Shown here one piece after another: positions 17,027-25,875 of a DNA stretch of 64,000 nt (the first letter of the stretch is position 1; every line of letters starts with the position of its first letter). The notes beneath the pieces were generated by a model that saw nothing but the letters and a program-made list of their open reading frames with translations, was not told the DNA's origin and did no database searches. The DNA comes from Microbacterium sp. A20 (GTDB taxonomy: Bacteria > Actinomycetota > Actinomycetes > Actinomycetales > Microbacteriaceae): the NCBI RefSeq assembly GCF_004794515.1, contig NZ_SSDF01000090.1, forward strand, positions 1 through 64,000, in the 5' to 3' direction. The position numbers were made by a program, and so were the translations under genes.

Positions 17027-18487
17027 TCAGAGCTCGACGGCGGCGGCGACCCCGAGGTCGTCGTCGTAGTCGTGGTCCTTCGTCTCCGGGGAGAGGAGCA
17101 GTGCGATGAAGGTCAGCACACCCATCGCGGATAGGTAGAGGCCCACCAGCCACGGCGCGCCGTCGCCGAGCGCCCACAGCCAGAGCGCGATCAGCGGTGC
17201 CACGGCCGCGCCGAGGATCGACGACACGTTGTAGGCGATCGCCGACCCCGTGTACCGCACGTTCGTCGGGAACAGTTCGGGGAGCAGGGCGCCCATCGGT
17301 CCGAATGTCGCGCCCATCAGCATGAAACCGAACACGAGGAACGCCTGGGCGAGTGCACCGGTGAACTTCGGGTCGACGGCGGGGAGGAGGAAGGTGTTGA
17401 ACGTGAAGCCGAACACGATGATGGCGCCGGTGACCCAGAGCAGCAGCTTCCGGCGTCCGACCGCGTCGGCGATCGGGCCGGAGAGCAGCGTGAAGATGCC
17501 GAAGAACACCACGCCGATGATCTGCATCAGCACGAAGTCGGTGTAGCCGAAGCCGAGGCCGGGATAGAACTGCGCGGCGAACTTGGTCGGGTCGAACGGG
17601 GCACCCGTAGCTTCGGCTGCGGCTTTCGCGGCGGCCGACGCGGTCTCGAGCGACGCGGGCTTGGTGCCGTAGGCGAGCGTGAAGTTCGTCATGAGATAGA
17701 ACAGCACGTACGTCGCCAGCATGATGAACGTGCCGAGGATGAGCTGCTTCCAGTGGTGACGGAACACGGTCGCGAGCGGGAGCTTGCGGATCACGCCCTT
17801 CGTCTCCGCCTTCTTGAACGTGTCGGACTCGACGAGCTTCAGTCGCACCCACAGGCCGATGATCACCATGACGGCCGAGAACAGGAACGGGATGCGCCAG
17901 CCCCAGGAGAGGAACGCCTCGGACTTGAGCGCCGGGTTCTCGGAGTGCGGCAGCAGCCAGTTGATCGAGAGGAAGAGGAAGTTGGCGATGATGAAGCCGA
18001 GCGGTGCGCCTAGCTGCGGGAAGGTGCCGTACCAGGCGCGCTTGCCCTTCGGGGCGTTCTCGGTGGCCACCAGAGCCGCCCCCGACCACTCGCCACCGAG
18101 CGCGAAGCCTTGGGCGAGACGCAGGATCAGCAGCAGGAGCGCCGCCCACCAGCCGATGTCCTGGTAGGTGGGGAGCAGACCGATCACGAAGGTCGCGATA
18201 CCCATCGTCAGCAGCGATGCCACCAGGGTTGCTTTGCGACCGAACTTGTCGCCGAAGTGACCGAACACGACGGCGCCGATGGGACGAGCGACCATCGCGG
18301 CGCCGAAGACCGCGAACGACGAGAGGAGCGAGGTGGTGTCGTCCCCGGTCGGGAAGAACAGCACCGGGAAGACGAGCACGGCTGCTGTCGCATACGCGTA
18401 GAAGTCGTAGAACTCGATCGTGGTCCCGACCAGGCTCGCCGTGATGACGCGCGAGCGCGGGTTCGCGGGCGCAGTGGCAGTACTCAT
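17027..18487 (-). CDS. MFS transporter, metabolite:H+ symporter (MHS) family
   Basis: This is a 486-residue, twelve-helix carrier. It has the MHS signatures GTTIEFYDFYAYATAA in helix 1, GHFGDKFGRKATL in the 2-3 loop, and RLAQGFALGGEWSGAALVATEN around helix 4. The long 6-7 loop contains an Ala-rich stretch (ASAAAKAAAEATGA). MHS members (ShiA, KgtP, ProP) take up organic acids, shikimate or compatible solutes with protons. No metabolic gene next to it points to a substrate. A GGAGGAG site precedes the ATG. Confidence 0.88.
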   Translation of the reverse strand: MSTATAPANPRSRVITASLVGTTIEFYDFYAYATAAVLVFPVLFFPTGDDTTSLLSSFAVFGAAMVARPIGAVVFGHFGDKFGRKATLVASLLTMGIATFVIGLLPTYQDIGWWAALLLLILRLAQGFALGGEWSGAALVATENAPKGKRAWYGTFPQLGAPLGFIIANFLFLSINWLLPHSENPALKSEAFLSWGWRIPFLFSAVMVIIGLWVRLKLVESDTFKKAETKGVIRKLPLATVFRHHWKQLILGTFIMLATYVLFYLMTNFTLAYGTKPASLETASAAAKAAAEATGAPFDPTKFAAQFYPGLGFGYTDFVLMQIIGVVFFGIFTLLSGPIADAVGRRKLLLWVTGAIIVFGFTFNTFLLPAVDPKFTGALAQAFLVFGFMLMGATFGPMGALLPELFPTNVRYTGSAIAYNVSSILGAAVAPLIALWLWALGDGAPWLVGLYLSAMGVLTFIALLLSPETKDHDYDDDLGVAAAVEL

Positions 18488-18631
18488 GAGGCTCCTCCGT
18501 TCAGCCCCTTGGTATACCGGGGACTCGGTGAGTTTACGCCTCCCTGAGTGTTGGCTGTGTACGCGTTTCGCGTGTCATCCGGCGAGCGATGCCGTTGCAT
18601 AGAGTCGGAGGCGGCGAAAGGCGGGGGAACG

Positions 18632-19126
18632 ATGACGACGAAGATGCTGCTTCTGGCCGACACGCACGTGCCGAAACGGGCCCGGCGTCTGCCCGACGCG
18701 GTGCTGCAGGCGGTCGACGAGGCCGACGTGGTCGTGCACGCAGGCGACTGGGCCGACGAGGCCACGCTCGATCTGCTCGAGGCGCGGTCGCGGGTGCTGC
18801 ACGGCGTGTACGGCAACAATGACGGGCCCGAGCTGCGCGCGCGGCTGCCCGAGGTCGCCCGGTTCATGGTCGAGGGTGTCGACATCGCCGTCGTGCACGA
18901 GACGGGGGAGTCCCGCAAGCGCGAGGAGCGGATGGACCAGGCATACTCCGGCGTCGATCTCCTGGTCTTCGGGCACTCGCACATCCCGTGGGACACCGTG
19001 TCGCCCTCGGGCATGCGGCTGCTCAACCCCGGGTCGCCCACGGACCGCCGTCGGCAGCCGGCGTGCACCATGATGTGGGTCACGATCGACGGCACCTCCG
19101 GGGCCGCGATGCGGGTGGCCTTGTGA
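18632..19126 (+). CDS. YfcE/MJ0936-type metallophosphoesterase
   Basis: This is a 164-residue calcineurin-like phosphodiesterase. Metal-binding motifs are in order: LADTHV, HAGDWAD, GNNDG, HETG and FGHSHIP, followed by LLNPGSP. Length is normal for the YfcE/MJ0936 group, whose members hydrolyse phosphodiesters, often with manganese. The physiological substrate is unknown. ATG 18632 follows a G-rich ribosome site (GGCGGGGGAAC). Its stop overlaps the GTG of the next gene by four bases. Confidence 0.88.
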   Translation: MTTKMLLLADTHVPKRARRLPDAVLQAVDEADVVVHAGDWADEATLDLLEARSRVLHGVYGNNDGPELRARLPEVARFMVEGVDIAVVHETGESRKREERMDQAYSGVDLLVFGHSHIPWDTVSPSGMRLLNPGSPTDRRRQPACTMMWVTIDGTSGAAMRVAL

Positions 19127-19632
19127 ATCATCCGCCTGTCTACCGCGCTCCGATGCGCTCGCGGGACGACCGGGTCCCCGACGGGCCCGCCGTGGAGCGC
19201 GCGCTCGCGGTCGGCGTCTGCGGCGTGGGCGGTGTGCTGGACGCACCGCCCGCCTCCTTCGCGGACGCACTCGTCTCGGTCGATTCCGCCTACGGCGAGC
19301 GGATGGCTCGACGCCTCGAGCGATTCGCGGCGGCACCGGATGGGGCGTTCGTCTGGACACGTGACGACGAGGGGCTCGTGTGGCTGGGCATGCTCGACGG
19401 GCCGTGGCGCTACGACACCGCCCCGGCAGCGCGAGACGTCGACCTCGTGCACGTCAGGTCGTGCCGATGGCTCGATGCACCGACGCCACCCGCCGACGTC
19501 CCCTCCGCCGTGCGTGCGACCTTTGCCAGGGGAGGGCGCAACTGGCAGCGGATCAACGATGCCGATGTCGGGAGAGAATCGATCGGGCTCTGGTCGCGCA
19601 CCGGAGGTCGCTCCCGGGTCACTCCTCCGTGA
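19123..19632 (+). CDS. Hypothetical protein coupled to the phosphoesterase
   Basis: This encodes 169 residues with no signal peptide or membrane helix. I do not recognise the family. Visible features are a Trp-rich middle (WTRDDEGLVWLGMLDGPW), VHVRSCRWLD, and a conserved-looking C-terminus RATFARGGRNWQRIND. The GTG start overlaps the phosphoesterase stop (GTGA), so the two proteins are probably made together. The last 14 bases overlap the convergent beta-galactosidase gene. Confidence 0.65.
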   Translation: MNHPPVYRAPMRSRDDRVPDGPAVERALAVGVCGVGGVLDAPPASFADALVSVDSAYGERMARRLERFAAAPDGAFVWTRDDEGLVWLGMLDGPWRYDTAPAARDVDLVHVRSCRWLDAPTPPADVPSAVRATFARGGRNWQRINDADVGRESIGLWSRTGGRSRVTPP

Positions 19633-21367
19633 CGCCGAGTGCCGGTGCGTCGACGAAATAGGCGGTGGGCGTCAGGATCTGCTCGAGCTCCAGCACCACG
19701 AGCCGGTTGCCGCCGGGGCGCGTCGCAGGAGCGGGCACGTAGAGCGTGCGCTGCGGCCCGTTGCGCCAGTAGCGGCCGAGGAAGAAGCCGTTGACGAATG
19801 CGTATCCCTTGCTCCATGACGCGGTGTCGAGGAAGAGGTCGCTCGCGGTGTCCAGGTCGAACTCGGCGCTCCAGGCGGTGGGGCCACCGGGCAGCTCGCC
19901 GCGCGCGGAATCCGAGGTGAGCAGGTCGGCGATGGCGTCGGCGATGGCGGTGACGTCGAGCGGTGTCGAGCGCCACCCGGTCACGGCAACGCCGTCGAGA
20001 GTGATCTCGCCGATCAGTCCCTTCTCCTCGCCGAGCCGGTGGTCGTAATTCACCCGGCCCTGGTCCTCGACCAGGAAGCTGAGGGTGCGGCCGGCAGGAA
20101 TCCGGAGCGCACGGTCGTTTCGTGTACGGGAGAGCGTGCCGACGGCCACACCGTCGACGCTGACCCAGGCGAGGTCGCGCACCTCGTCGATGAGGAGGAG
20201 ACCGCCGTTCCTGTCCGGAAGGTCTACGTCGTACCGCACCAGGGCGCTCAGATGTCCGAGGGCGTCGAAGGTCTGCGGCTGGGCCGCGACCGCACCGGAT
20301 CCGGCGGCATCCGTCCACGCCCCGGCGGGGGAGAGCGGGACGTCGAAGGCGGGTGCGGTGCTCGCGGGTGCCGGCAGGTCGTCCGGCACTGGGGCGTACT
20401 TCGCGATCACCTCTCGGAAGGCGAAGAACTTCTCCGTGGGGTTGCCGGCCTCGTCGAGCGGCGCGTCGTAGTCGTAGGACGTCACGAGCGGCAGGTAGCG
20501 GCCCTTGTCGTTCGCGCCGTTGCTGAGACCGAAGTTCGTTCCGCCGTGGAACATGTAGATGTTGACCGAGGCTCCGGCCGCGAGGAGGGCATCGAGATCG
20601 GCTGCCGCAGCGGCGACATCGGTCGTGTGGTGTACTCCACCCCACCAGTCGAACCAGCCGTCCCAGAACTCCGAGCACATCAGGGGCCCGGTCGGCTGAT
20701 GGCGGCGCAGGGTGGCGAGTCGTTCCGCGCTGCGGGATCCGAAGGAGCCGGTCTTGTGGAGTTCGGGAAGGCTGCCGTCGCTCAGCATCTGATCGACGGG
20801 TTGATCCACGGTCGTCAGAGGCACCGTGATGCCGGCGTCCCGTGTGACGGCGACCAGAGCTTCGAGGTAGGCCCTGTCCGAGCCGTACGCGCCGTACTCG
20901 TTCTCGATCTGCACGAGCACGACGGGCCCGCCCCGGTCGATCTGGCGCGGCGCGACGATGTCGTACACGCGGCGCAGGTAGGCGCTCACCTCGACGAGGA
21001 AGTCGGGCGCGGACGACCGCAGATCATCCATGCTCCCGGTCAGCCACACCGGCAGCCCGCCGTTGTGCCACTCGGCGCAGATGTAAGGACCGGGGCGCAC
21101 GATCGCATCCAGGCCTTCGGCATGAACGAGGTCGAGGAAGCGTCCGAGGTCGTTCCATCCGGTCGCGTCCCACTCGCCGCGCCGGGGCTCATGCGCGTTC
21201 CAGGCGACATACGTCTCGATCGTGTTCAGGCCCATCAGCCGTGCCTTGCGGATGCGGTCCTGCCACAGGTCCGGGTGCACACGGAAGTAGTGGATGGCGC
21301 CGGAGATCACCTGGTGCGGCTGACCGTCGCGGAGGAAGTCGGTGTCGCCGAGAGAGAACGTGGTCAC
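19619..21367 (-). CDS. Beta-galactosidase, glycoside hydrolase family 35
   Basis: This 582-residue enzyme has no obvious signal peptide, so it is probably cytoplasmic. The N-terminal barrel has SGAIHYFRVHPDLW and NTIETYVAWNAHEP. Acid/base Glu157 lies in IENEYG and nucleophile Glu233 in SEFWDGWFDWWG. The C-terminal half holds jelly-roll domains ending in a GRYWRNGPQRTLYVP segment typical of GH35. It is last in the LacI-controlled ABC operon, so it likely hydrolyses an imported galactoside. The GTG start lacks a clear ribosome site, and a 12-bp hairpin separates it from the binding-protein gene. Confidence 0.93.
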   Translation of the reverse strand: MTTFSLGDTDFLRDGQPHQVISGAIHYFRVHPDLWQDRIRKARLMGLNTIETYVAWNAHEPRRGEWDATGWNDLGRFLDLVHAEGLDAIVRPGPYICAEWHNGGLPVWLTGSMDDLRSSAPDFLVEVSAYLRRVYDIVAPRQIDRGGPVVLVQIENEYGAYGSDRAYLEALVAVTRDAGITVPLTTVDQPVDQMLSDGSLPELHKTGSFGSRSAERLATLRRHQPTGPLMCSEFWDGWFDWWGGVHHTTDVAAAAADLDALLAAGASVNIYMFHGGTNFGLSNGANDKGRYLPLVTSYDYDAPLDEAGNPTEKFFAFREVIAKYAPVPDDLPAPASTAPAFDVPLSPAGAWTDAAGSGAVAAQPQTFDALGHLSALVRYDVDLPDRNGGLLLIDEVRDLAWVSVDGVAVGTLSRTRNDRALRIPAGRTLSFLVEDQGRVNYDHRLGEEKGLIGEITLDGVAVTGWRSTPLDVTAIADAIADLLTSDSARGELPGGPTAWSAEFDLDTASDLFLDTASWSKGYAFVNGFFLGRYWRNGPQRTLYVPAPATRPGGNRLVVLELEQILTPTAYFVDAPALGVTEE

Positions 21368-21391
21368 GTGTCGGAGTGCTTTCGATCGAGG

Positions 21392-21425
21392 GGCTGAGCC
21401 GGCCCCGCCCGGAGCCGGCTCAGCC
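21392..21425 (-). terminator. Intra-operon hairpin between binding-protein and beta-galactosidase genes
   Basis: GGCTGAGCCGGC at 21392-21403 pairs perfectly with GCCGGCTCAGCC at 21414-21425 around ten bases, directly after the binding-protein stop. No U-tract follows. It is best read as a partial terminator or 3'-end stabiliser that keeps binding-protein mRNA above beta-galactosidase mRNA. Confidence 0.6.
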
Positions 21426-21432
21426 GCGGGTG

Positions 21433-22794
21433 TTACTTGTTGACGGTGAAGCCCTGCGCGTTGCCGTACTCGACCAGCGCGTCCTGCCAGGCTGTGAGGC
21501 CCTCGTTCAGGTCGGTGCCGTTCTGGTACGACTGGCCCACGGTGTCGCCGAAGATGCTGTTCGCGTACACCTGGTAGGGCAGGTAGCTCCAGTCCTCGAC
21601 CACCTCGTCGGCTGCGGCCGCGAGGACCTCATTGATCTTCTGTCCGCCGAAGTACTCGGGTGCATCGGCGAGGAACTCCTCGCTGGAGAGCTCGGCGGTC
21701 GTCGACGGGAAGCCGCCGGACTCGAGGAAGATCGAGATGCTCTCCTCCGAGTTGTTCAGCCACCACAGGAAGCCGGCTGCGAGTTCCGGGTTCTTGCTCT
21801 GCGACGTGACGGCCTGACCGCCACCGCCGTTCTCGGCGCTGGCCGGGGTGCCGTCGTAGGTCGGCATCGGCGCGACTCGCCAGTCACCGGCCCCGTCGGG
21901 GGCGCCGGTGATGAGGTTGCCGGGCATCCAGGCGCCGATCACGAGGGTCGCGAGGCTGCCGTCACCGAGGCCGCGGAACCACTCGTCGCTCCAGCTGCCG
22001 TAGGGCGCGACCAGATCCTCCTCGACGAGGCGGTTCCAGTTCTCCGTCCACTTCTTCGATCCCTCGTCCTGCAGGTCGATCGTGACGTCGGTGCCCGAGG
22101 TCTCGAACGGCTTGCCTCCGGCCTGCCAGATCATGGAGGTCGCGAAGCCGGCGTCGCCGGTGTCGTTGGTGATGTAGGCGTCCGGGTTCGCGGCGTGGAT
22201 CTTCTTCGCCGCCTCGTAGTACTCGTCCCAGGTGGTCGGCACCTCGACGCCCGCGGCGTCGAACACGGTCTTGTTGTAGAACAGCGCCATGGGGCCGGAG
22301 TCCTGCGGCAGGCCGTAGATGGCGTCGCCGCTGGTGACCGAGTTCCAGGTGGACGCGGTGTAGTCGTCCTCGAAGTCGGCGAAGCCGTACTTCGACAGGT
22401 CGGCGAACGCATCGGTCAGCGCGAACTGCGGGAAGGCGTAGTACTCCACCTGCACGACGTCGGGGGCGCCGGAGCCCGCCTTGATCGCGTTCTGCAGCTT
22501 GGTGTACTCCTCGTTGTTGGTCCCGGCGTTCACCAGGTTGACCTTGACGTTCGGGTACTCCTTCTGGAACGCCTCGACCTGGGCCTCGGCAGAGGGGGTC
22601 CACGACCAGTACGTGATCTCGCCGCCCTTCTCGAGTGCGGCCTCGACGGAGTCGAAGGAGCCGGAACCGCCGTCGGAGCCGGAGCCGCTGCCGGCGTCGC
22701 TGCCGGTGCTGCAGCCGGTCAGCGTCAGTGCTGCCACGGTTCCTGCGGCGAGCACCGCGAGGGCGCGCCGTGTCGGTGAGGGAAGGTGCTTCAT
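21433..22794 (-). CDS. Extracellular sugar-binding lipoprotein of ABC transporter (family 1)
   Basis: This encodes 453 residues. A lipoprotein signal ends in LTGC with Cys28 as the lipidated residue, followed by a Gly/Ser linker. The mature part is a periplasmic-binding fold of the CUT1 type (ITYWSWTPSAEAQVEAF near the start). ATG 22794 follows GAAAGGA. It is third in the operon after two permease genes and presumably captures an oligosaccharide or galactoside for import. Confidence 0.92.
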   Translation of the reverse strand: MKHLPSPTRRALAVLAAGTVAALTLTGCSTGSDAGSGSGSDGGSGSFDSVEAALEKGGEITYWSWTPSAEAQVEAFQKEYPNVKVNLVNAGTNNEEYTKLQNAIKAGSGAPDVVQVEYYAFPQFALTDAFADLSKYGFADFEDDYTASTWNSVTSGDAIYGLPQDSGPMALFYNKTVFDAAGVEVPTTWDEYYEAAKKIHAANPDAYITNDTGDAGFATSMIWQAGGKPFETSGTDVTIDLQDEGSKKWTENWNRLVEEDLVAPYGSWSDEWFRGLGDGSLATLVIGAWMPGNLITGAPDGAGDWRVAPMPTYDGTPASAENGGGGQAVTSQSKNPELAAGFLWWLNNSEESISIFLESGGFPSTTAELSSEEFLADAPEYFGGQKINEVLAAAADEVVEDWSYLPYQVYANSIFGDTVGQSYQNGTDLNEGLTAWQDALVEYGNAQGFTVNK

Positions 22795-22815
22795 TGCTGT
22801 GTCCTTTCGGGAGGT

Positions 22816-22835
22816 GCGATCCAGCATCGGATCGC
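22816..22835 (-). other. Small intra-operon hairpin before the binding-protein gene
   Basis: GCGATCC at 22816-22822 pairs with GGATCGC at 22829-22835 around a six-base loop, just upstream of the binding-protein ribosome site. It could stabilise a processed 5' end and raise binding-protein yield relative to the permeases. Confidence 0.4.
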
Positions 22836-22860
22836 GAGGGGGTGAGGAAGGAGTGCGGGG

Positions 22861-23751
22861 CTACTGCTTGACGCTTCCCGCGGTGAGACCTGACTGCCAG
22901 AAGCGCTGCAGCAGCAGGAAGGCGATGACGATCGGGATGATCGTGAGGAGCGAGCCCATGATCACGAGGTTGTAGATCGGCTGCGAGCCCGCGCCGATGG
23001 CCTGCGCGCTCCACTGGTTCAGGCCGACCGTGAGCGGGTACCACGCCGGATCCGAGAGCATGATCAGGGGCAGGAAGTAGTTGTTCCAGGTCGCCACGAC
23101 CGTGAACAGCGCGACCGTCACGATGCCTGGTGCGAGCAGACGCATCGAGATCGTGAAGAAGGTGCGGAACTCTCCTGCGCCATCGATGCGCGCGGCCTCC
23201 AACAGCTCGGTCGGCACGGACTCGGTGGCGAACACCCAGATCAGGTACAGCCCGAAGGGGCTGATGAGTGAGGGGATGATCACGGCCCAGGGGGTGTTGG
23301 TCAGGCCCAGCTCACTGAACAGCAGGAACGTCGGGACGGCGAGTGCCGTGCCGGGCACGGCCACCGCGCCGAGAACGACGGCGAAGACCGCGCGCCTGCC
23401 GAGGAAGCGGAACTTCGCGAGACCGTATCCGGCCATGGTGGCGAGCAGCGTCGCACCGCCCGCGCCGACCACGACGTACAGGAGTGTGTTGCCGAGCCAG
23501 CGGAGGAAGATGCCGTCGCGGTACGAGAACGTGGCGACGAGATTGTCGAAGAACGCGAAGTCGTCGGCGAACCAGAGGCCGAAGGAGCTGAAGAGCCCGG
23601 CCTGGGTCTTGGTGGAGCTGAACAGCAGCCAGACCAGCGGGACGAGCGTGTACAGCGCGTAGACGATCATGACGATCAGCAGCGTGTTGGACTTGCGCGG
23701 ATTCATCGGATCGTGGCGTCGGCGGGAGGGTCGGGCGAGGGGGAGAGCCAT
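22861..23751 (-). CDS. Sugar ABC transporter permease (MalG-type)
   Basis: This is a 296-residue inner-membrane protein with six helices. The cytoplasmic EAA loop EAARIDGAGEFRTFFTI, which docks the ATPase, is intact. The sequence NNYFLPLIML is typical of MalG-like CUT1 permeases. Its ATG lies one base after the stop of the other permease gene, with GGAGGT inside that gene's end. No ATPase gene is in the operon, so a shared MsmK/MsiK-type ATPase encoded elsewhere is likely. Confidence 0.92.
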   Translation of the reverse strand: MALPLARPSRRRHDPMNPRKSNTLLIVMIVYALYTLVPLVWLLFSSTKTQAGLFSSFGLWFADDFAFFDNLVATFSYRDGIFLRWLGNTLLYVVVGAGGATLLATMAGYGLAKFRFLGRRAVFAVVLGAVAVPGTALAVPTFLLFSELGLTNTPWAVIIPSLISPFGLYLIWVFATESVPTELLEAARIDGAGEFRTFFTISMRLLAPGIVTVALFTVVATWNNYFLPLIMLSDPAWYPLTVGLNQWSAQAIGAGSQPIYNLVIMGSLLTIIPIVIAFLLLQRFWQSGLTAGSVKQ

Positions 23752-23752
23752 G

Positions 23753-24670
23753 TCAGCGCACCTCCGACTTCGAGCCGCGCAGCTGCACGACGTAGGCGAT
23801 GACCGCGGTGATGATGCCCATGATGATGGCGATCGTGGCGGCGTAGTTGAACTGCTGTCCGGCGAACGACAGGTTGTAGGCGTACATGTTCGGCGTGAAG
23901 AACGTGGTGATCACGTTCGGAGCCAGGGGACGCAGGATGTTCGGCTCGTTGAAGAGCTGGAAGCTGCCGATGATCGAGAAGATCGTCGCGATCACGAGCG
24001 CGCCGCGCACGGAGGGGATCTTGATGGAGAAGATCGTGCGCCATGCCCCCGCGCCGTCGAGGGAGGCGGCCTCGTACATGTCGGTCGGGATGGTCTTGAG
24101 TGACGAGTAGAAGATCAGCATGTTGTAGCCGACGAACTCCCACGTGACGATGTTGCCGATCGAGAGCAGCATCCATTCCTTCGCGAACGGCGTGATGGCG
24201 TCGACGCCGAGGAAGTCGTTGATGTTGCTCGTGAGGCCGAACTGATCGCCGTAGATGTAGCCCCACATCAGCACCGCCACGACGGCGGGCACGGCGTAGG
24301 GCAGGAAGATCAGGATGCGGAAGAACGATGCACCGCGCAGACGGGCGCTGTCGAGGGCGAGTGCGGCGCCGAGCGCGAGGAGCAGCATGATCGGCACCTG
24401 CACCACGAGGAAGATCAGCACGCGGCCGAACGCCTCCCAGAACTGCGGGTCGGTGAGCGCACGGACGTAGTTGTCCAGCCCGACGAACGCGTTGCCGCCG
24501 ATGAGCTTCTCCTGGAAGAAGCTCAGGTACAGCGCGTAGGCGAGCGGTGTCAGGAACACCAGGGCGAAGACGACCATGAACGGGCCGACGAAGGCCCAGC
24601 CCTTCCAGTCGCGCTTGTCGCGGCGCCGGACGCCGGGGGCGCCCAGGGCTACGGGGGTTTCAGTCGTCAT
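23753..24670 (-). CDS. Sugar ABC transporter permease (MalF-type)
   Basis: This 305-residue permease has six predicted helices and the EAA loop YEAASLDGAGAWRTIFSI. It is the first gene of the operon and faces the LacI-family regulator across a promoter region that carries two identical 20-base sites. The N-terminal FVGPFMVVFALVFLTPLAYALYLS helix is typical of MalF/UgpA-like proteins. AAGGA precedes the ATG. Confidence 0.92.
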   Translation of the reverse strand: MTTETPVALGAPGVRRRDKRDWKGWAFVGPFMVVFALVFLTPLAYALYLSFFQEKLIGGNAFVGLDNYVRALTDPQFWEAFGRVLIFLVVQVPIMLLLALGAALALDSARLRGASFFRILIFLPYAVPAVVAVLMWGYIYGDQFGLTSNINDFLGVDAITPFAKEWMLLSIGNIVTWEFVGYNMLIFYSSLKTIPTDMYEAASLDGAGAWRTIFSIKIPSVRGALVIATIFSIIGSFQLFNEPNILRPLAPNVITTFFTPNMYAYNLSFAGQQFNYAATIAIIMGIITAVIAYVVQLRGSKSEVR

Positions 24671-24708
24671 CGACGATTCCTTCTTACGTTCCGGGCGCAG
24701 CGTGCGCC

Positions 24709-24762
24709 GTGTGTCAACGTCAACATATTCGATGCGCTGCTAGTGTGTCAACGTCAACATAT
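24709..24762. promoter_or_regulatory. Twin LacI-type operators in the ABC/regulator divergent promoter
   Basis: The 20-mer GTGTGTCAACGTCAACATAT occurs twice, at 24709-24728 and 24743-24762, 34 bases apart. Its core TGTCAACGTCAACA is partly palindromic with a central CG, as in LacI-family sites. TAGTGT at 24741-24746 could be the -10 of the regulator gene and would be covered by the second copy, implying autorepression. The first copy lies 40 bases upstream of the permease start. The repeat is seen; the protein-DNA link is inference. Confidence 0.75.
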
Positions 24763-24778
24763 GAGGGGATGGGTGATC

Positions 24779-25816
24779 GTGATCCCAGCGCAACCGACGG
24801 AGACGTCGACACGTCGTCGTGAGCCCTCGATGGAAGACGTCGCCCGTGAGGCAGGTGTCTCCGGCCAGACGGTCTCGCGCGTCGTGAACGCCAGGGGCTA
24901 CGTCGGTGCCGCCACCCGCGAGCGCGTCGAAGCCGCGATGCACAGCCTCGGCTATCGGCCCAACAGCGCCGCTCGCGCGCTGAGATCAGGGCGGTTCCGC
25001 ACCATCGGCGTCGTGATGTTCTCGTTCAGCTCCTACGGCAACCAGCGCACGCTCGACGCCATCGCCGTGCGCGCCGCGCAACTCGGCTATGCCCTGACCC
25101 TCATCCCCGTGGAGTCGAGTGCCGGCGAGACCGTGGCCGGAGCATTCCGGCGACTGGAGGAGCACGCGGTCGACGGCATCATCATCGTGATCGAGGCGCA
25201 CCAGCTCGACGAGGCCGACATCGAGATTCCTGAGGCGCTGCCCGTGGTGTTCGTCGACTCGAACCGCGGTGAGACGCATCCGTTCGTCGACACCGACCAG
25301 GCTCAGGGGGCGCGACTGGCCACCGAGCATCTGCTCGAACTCGGCCACGACACGGTGTGGCATGTCACCGGCCCCTCGCGGTCGTACTCGGCGGAGCGAC
25401 GTCGTGAGGCCTGGCAGGAGACCCTCGAGCAGCACGGACGACCCGTGCCCGAGCCGCTGCAGGGCGACTGGTCGGCGGCCTCGGGCTATGCGGCGGGGCT
25501 CGCACTCCGGGAGATCGACGGCGTCACTGCGGTGTTCGCGGCGAACGACCAGATGGCGATCGGCGTGCTCCGCGCATTCCGTGAGGCCGGACGCGACGTG
25601 CCGGGCGATGTCAGCCTCGTCGGATTCGACGGATTGCCGGACGCGGCGCAGCTGTGGCCGCCCCTCACGACCGTGCAGCAGCACCCGGAACGGGTCGGCG
25701 CACTCGCGGTGGACGCGCTGCTCGCCGAGCTCGACGGCACCGGGCGACAGCAGACGCCGCTGGTGAGCACCGAACTCGTCGTCCGGGAGAGCACGGCGGC
25801 GCCGCGGAAGCGCTGA
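24779..25816 (+). CDS. LacI-family transcriptional regulator
   Basis: This encodes about 345 residues. The N-terminal LacI helix-turn-helix reads MEDVAREAGVSGQTVSRVVN with the hinge YRPNSAARALRSGR. It is followed by a periplasmic-binding-type effector domain ending in LVGFDGLPDA and the TTVQQHP motif. The start is uncertain. GTG 24779 is chosen because AGGGGA lies nine bases upstream; ATG 24761 overlaps the second operator, and ATG 24830 begins right at the helix-turn-helix. It probably represses the divergent galactoside uptake operon and itself. Confidence 0.88.
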   Translation: MIPAQPTETSTRRREPSMEDVAREAGVSGQTVSRVVNARGYVGAATRERVEAAMHSLGYRPNSAARALRSGRFRTIGVVMFSFSSYGNQRTLDAIAVRAAQLGYALTLIPVESSAGETVAGAFRRLEEHAVDGIIIVIEAHQLDEADIEIPEALPVVFVDSNRGETHPFVDTDQAQGARLATEHLLELGHDTVWHVTGPSRSYSAERRREAWQETLEQHGRPVPEPLQGDWSAASGYAAGLALREIDGVTAVFAANDQMAIGVLRAFREAGRDVPGDVSLVGFDGLPDAAQLWPPLTTVQQHPERVGALAVDALLAELDGTGRQQTPLVSTELVVRESTAAPRKR

Positions 25817-25875
25817 GACTCAGCGGACTCGGGAGGCCTCGGCAGAGGCGCGGACGTTCAGCGGAAGCGGGAGGC

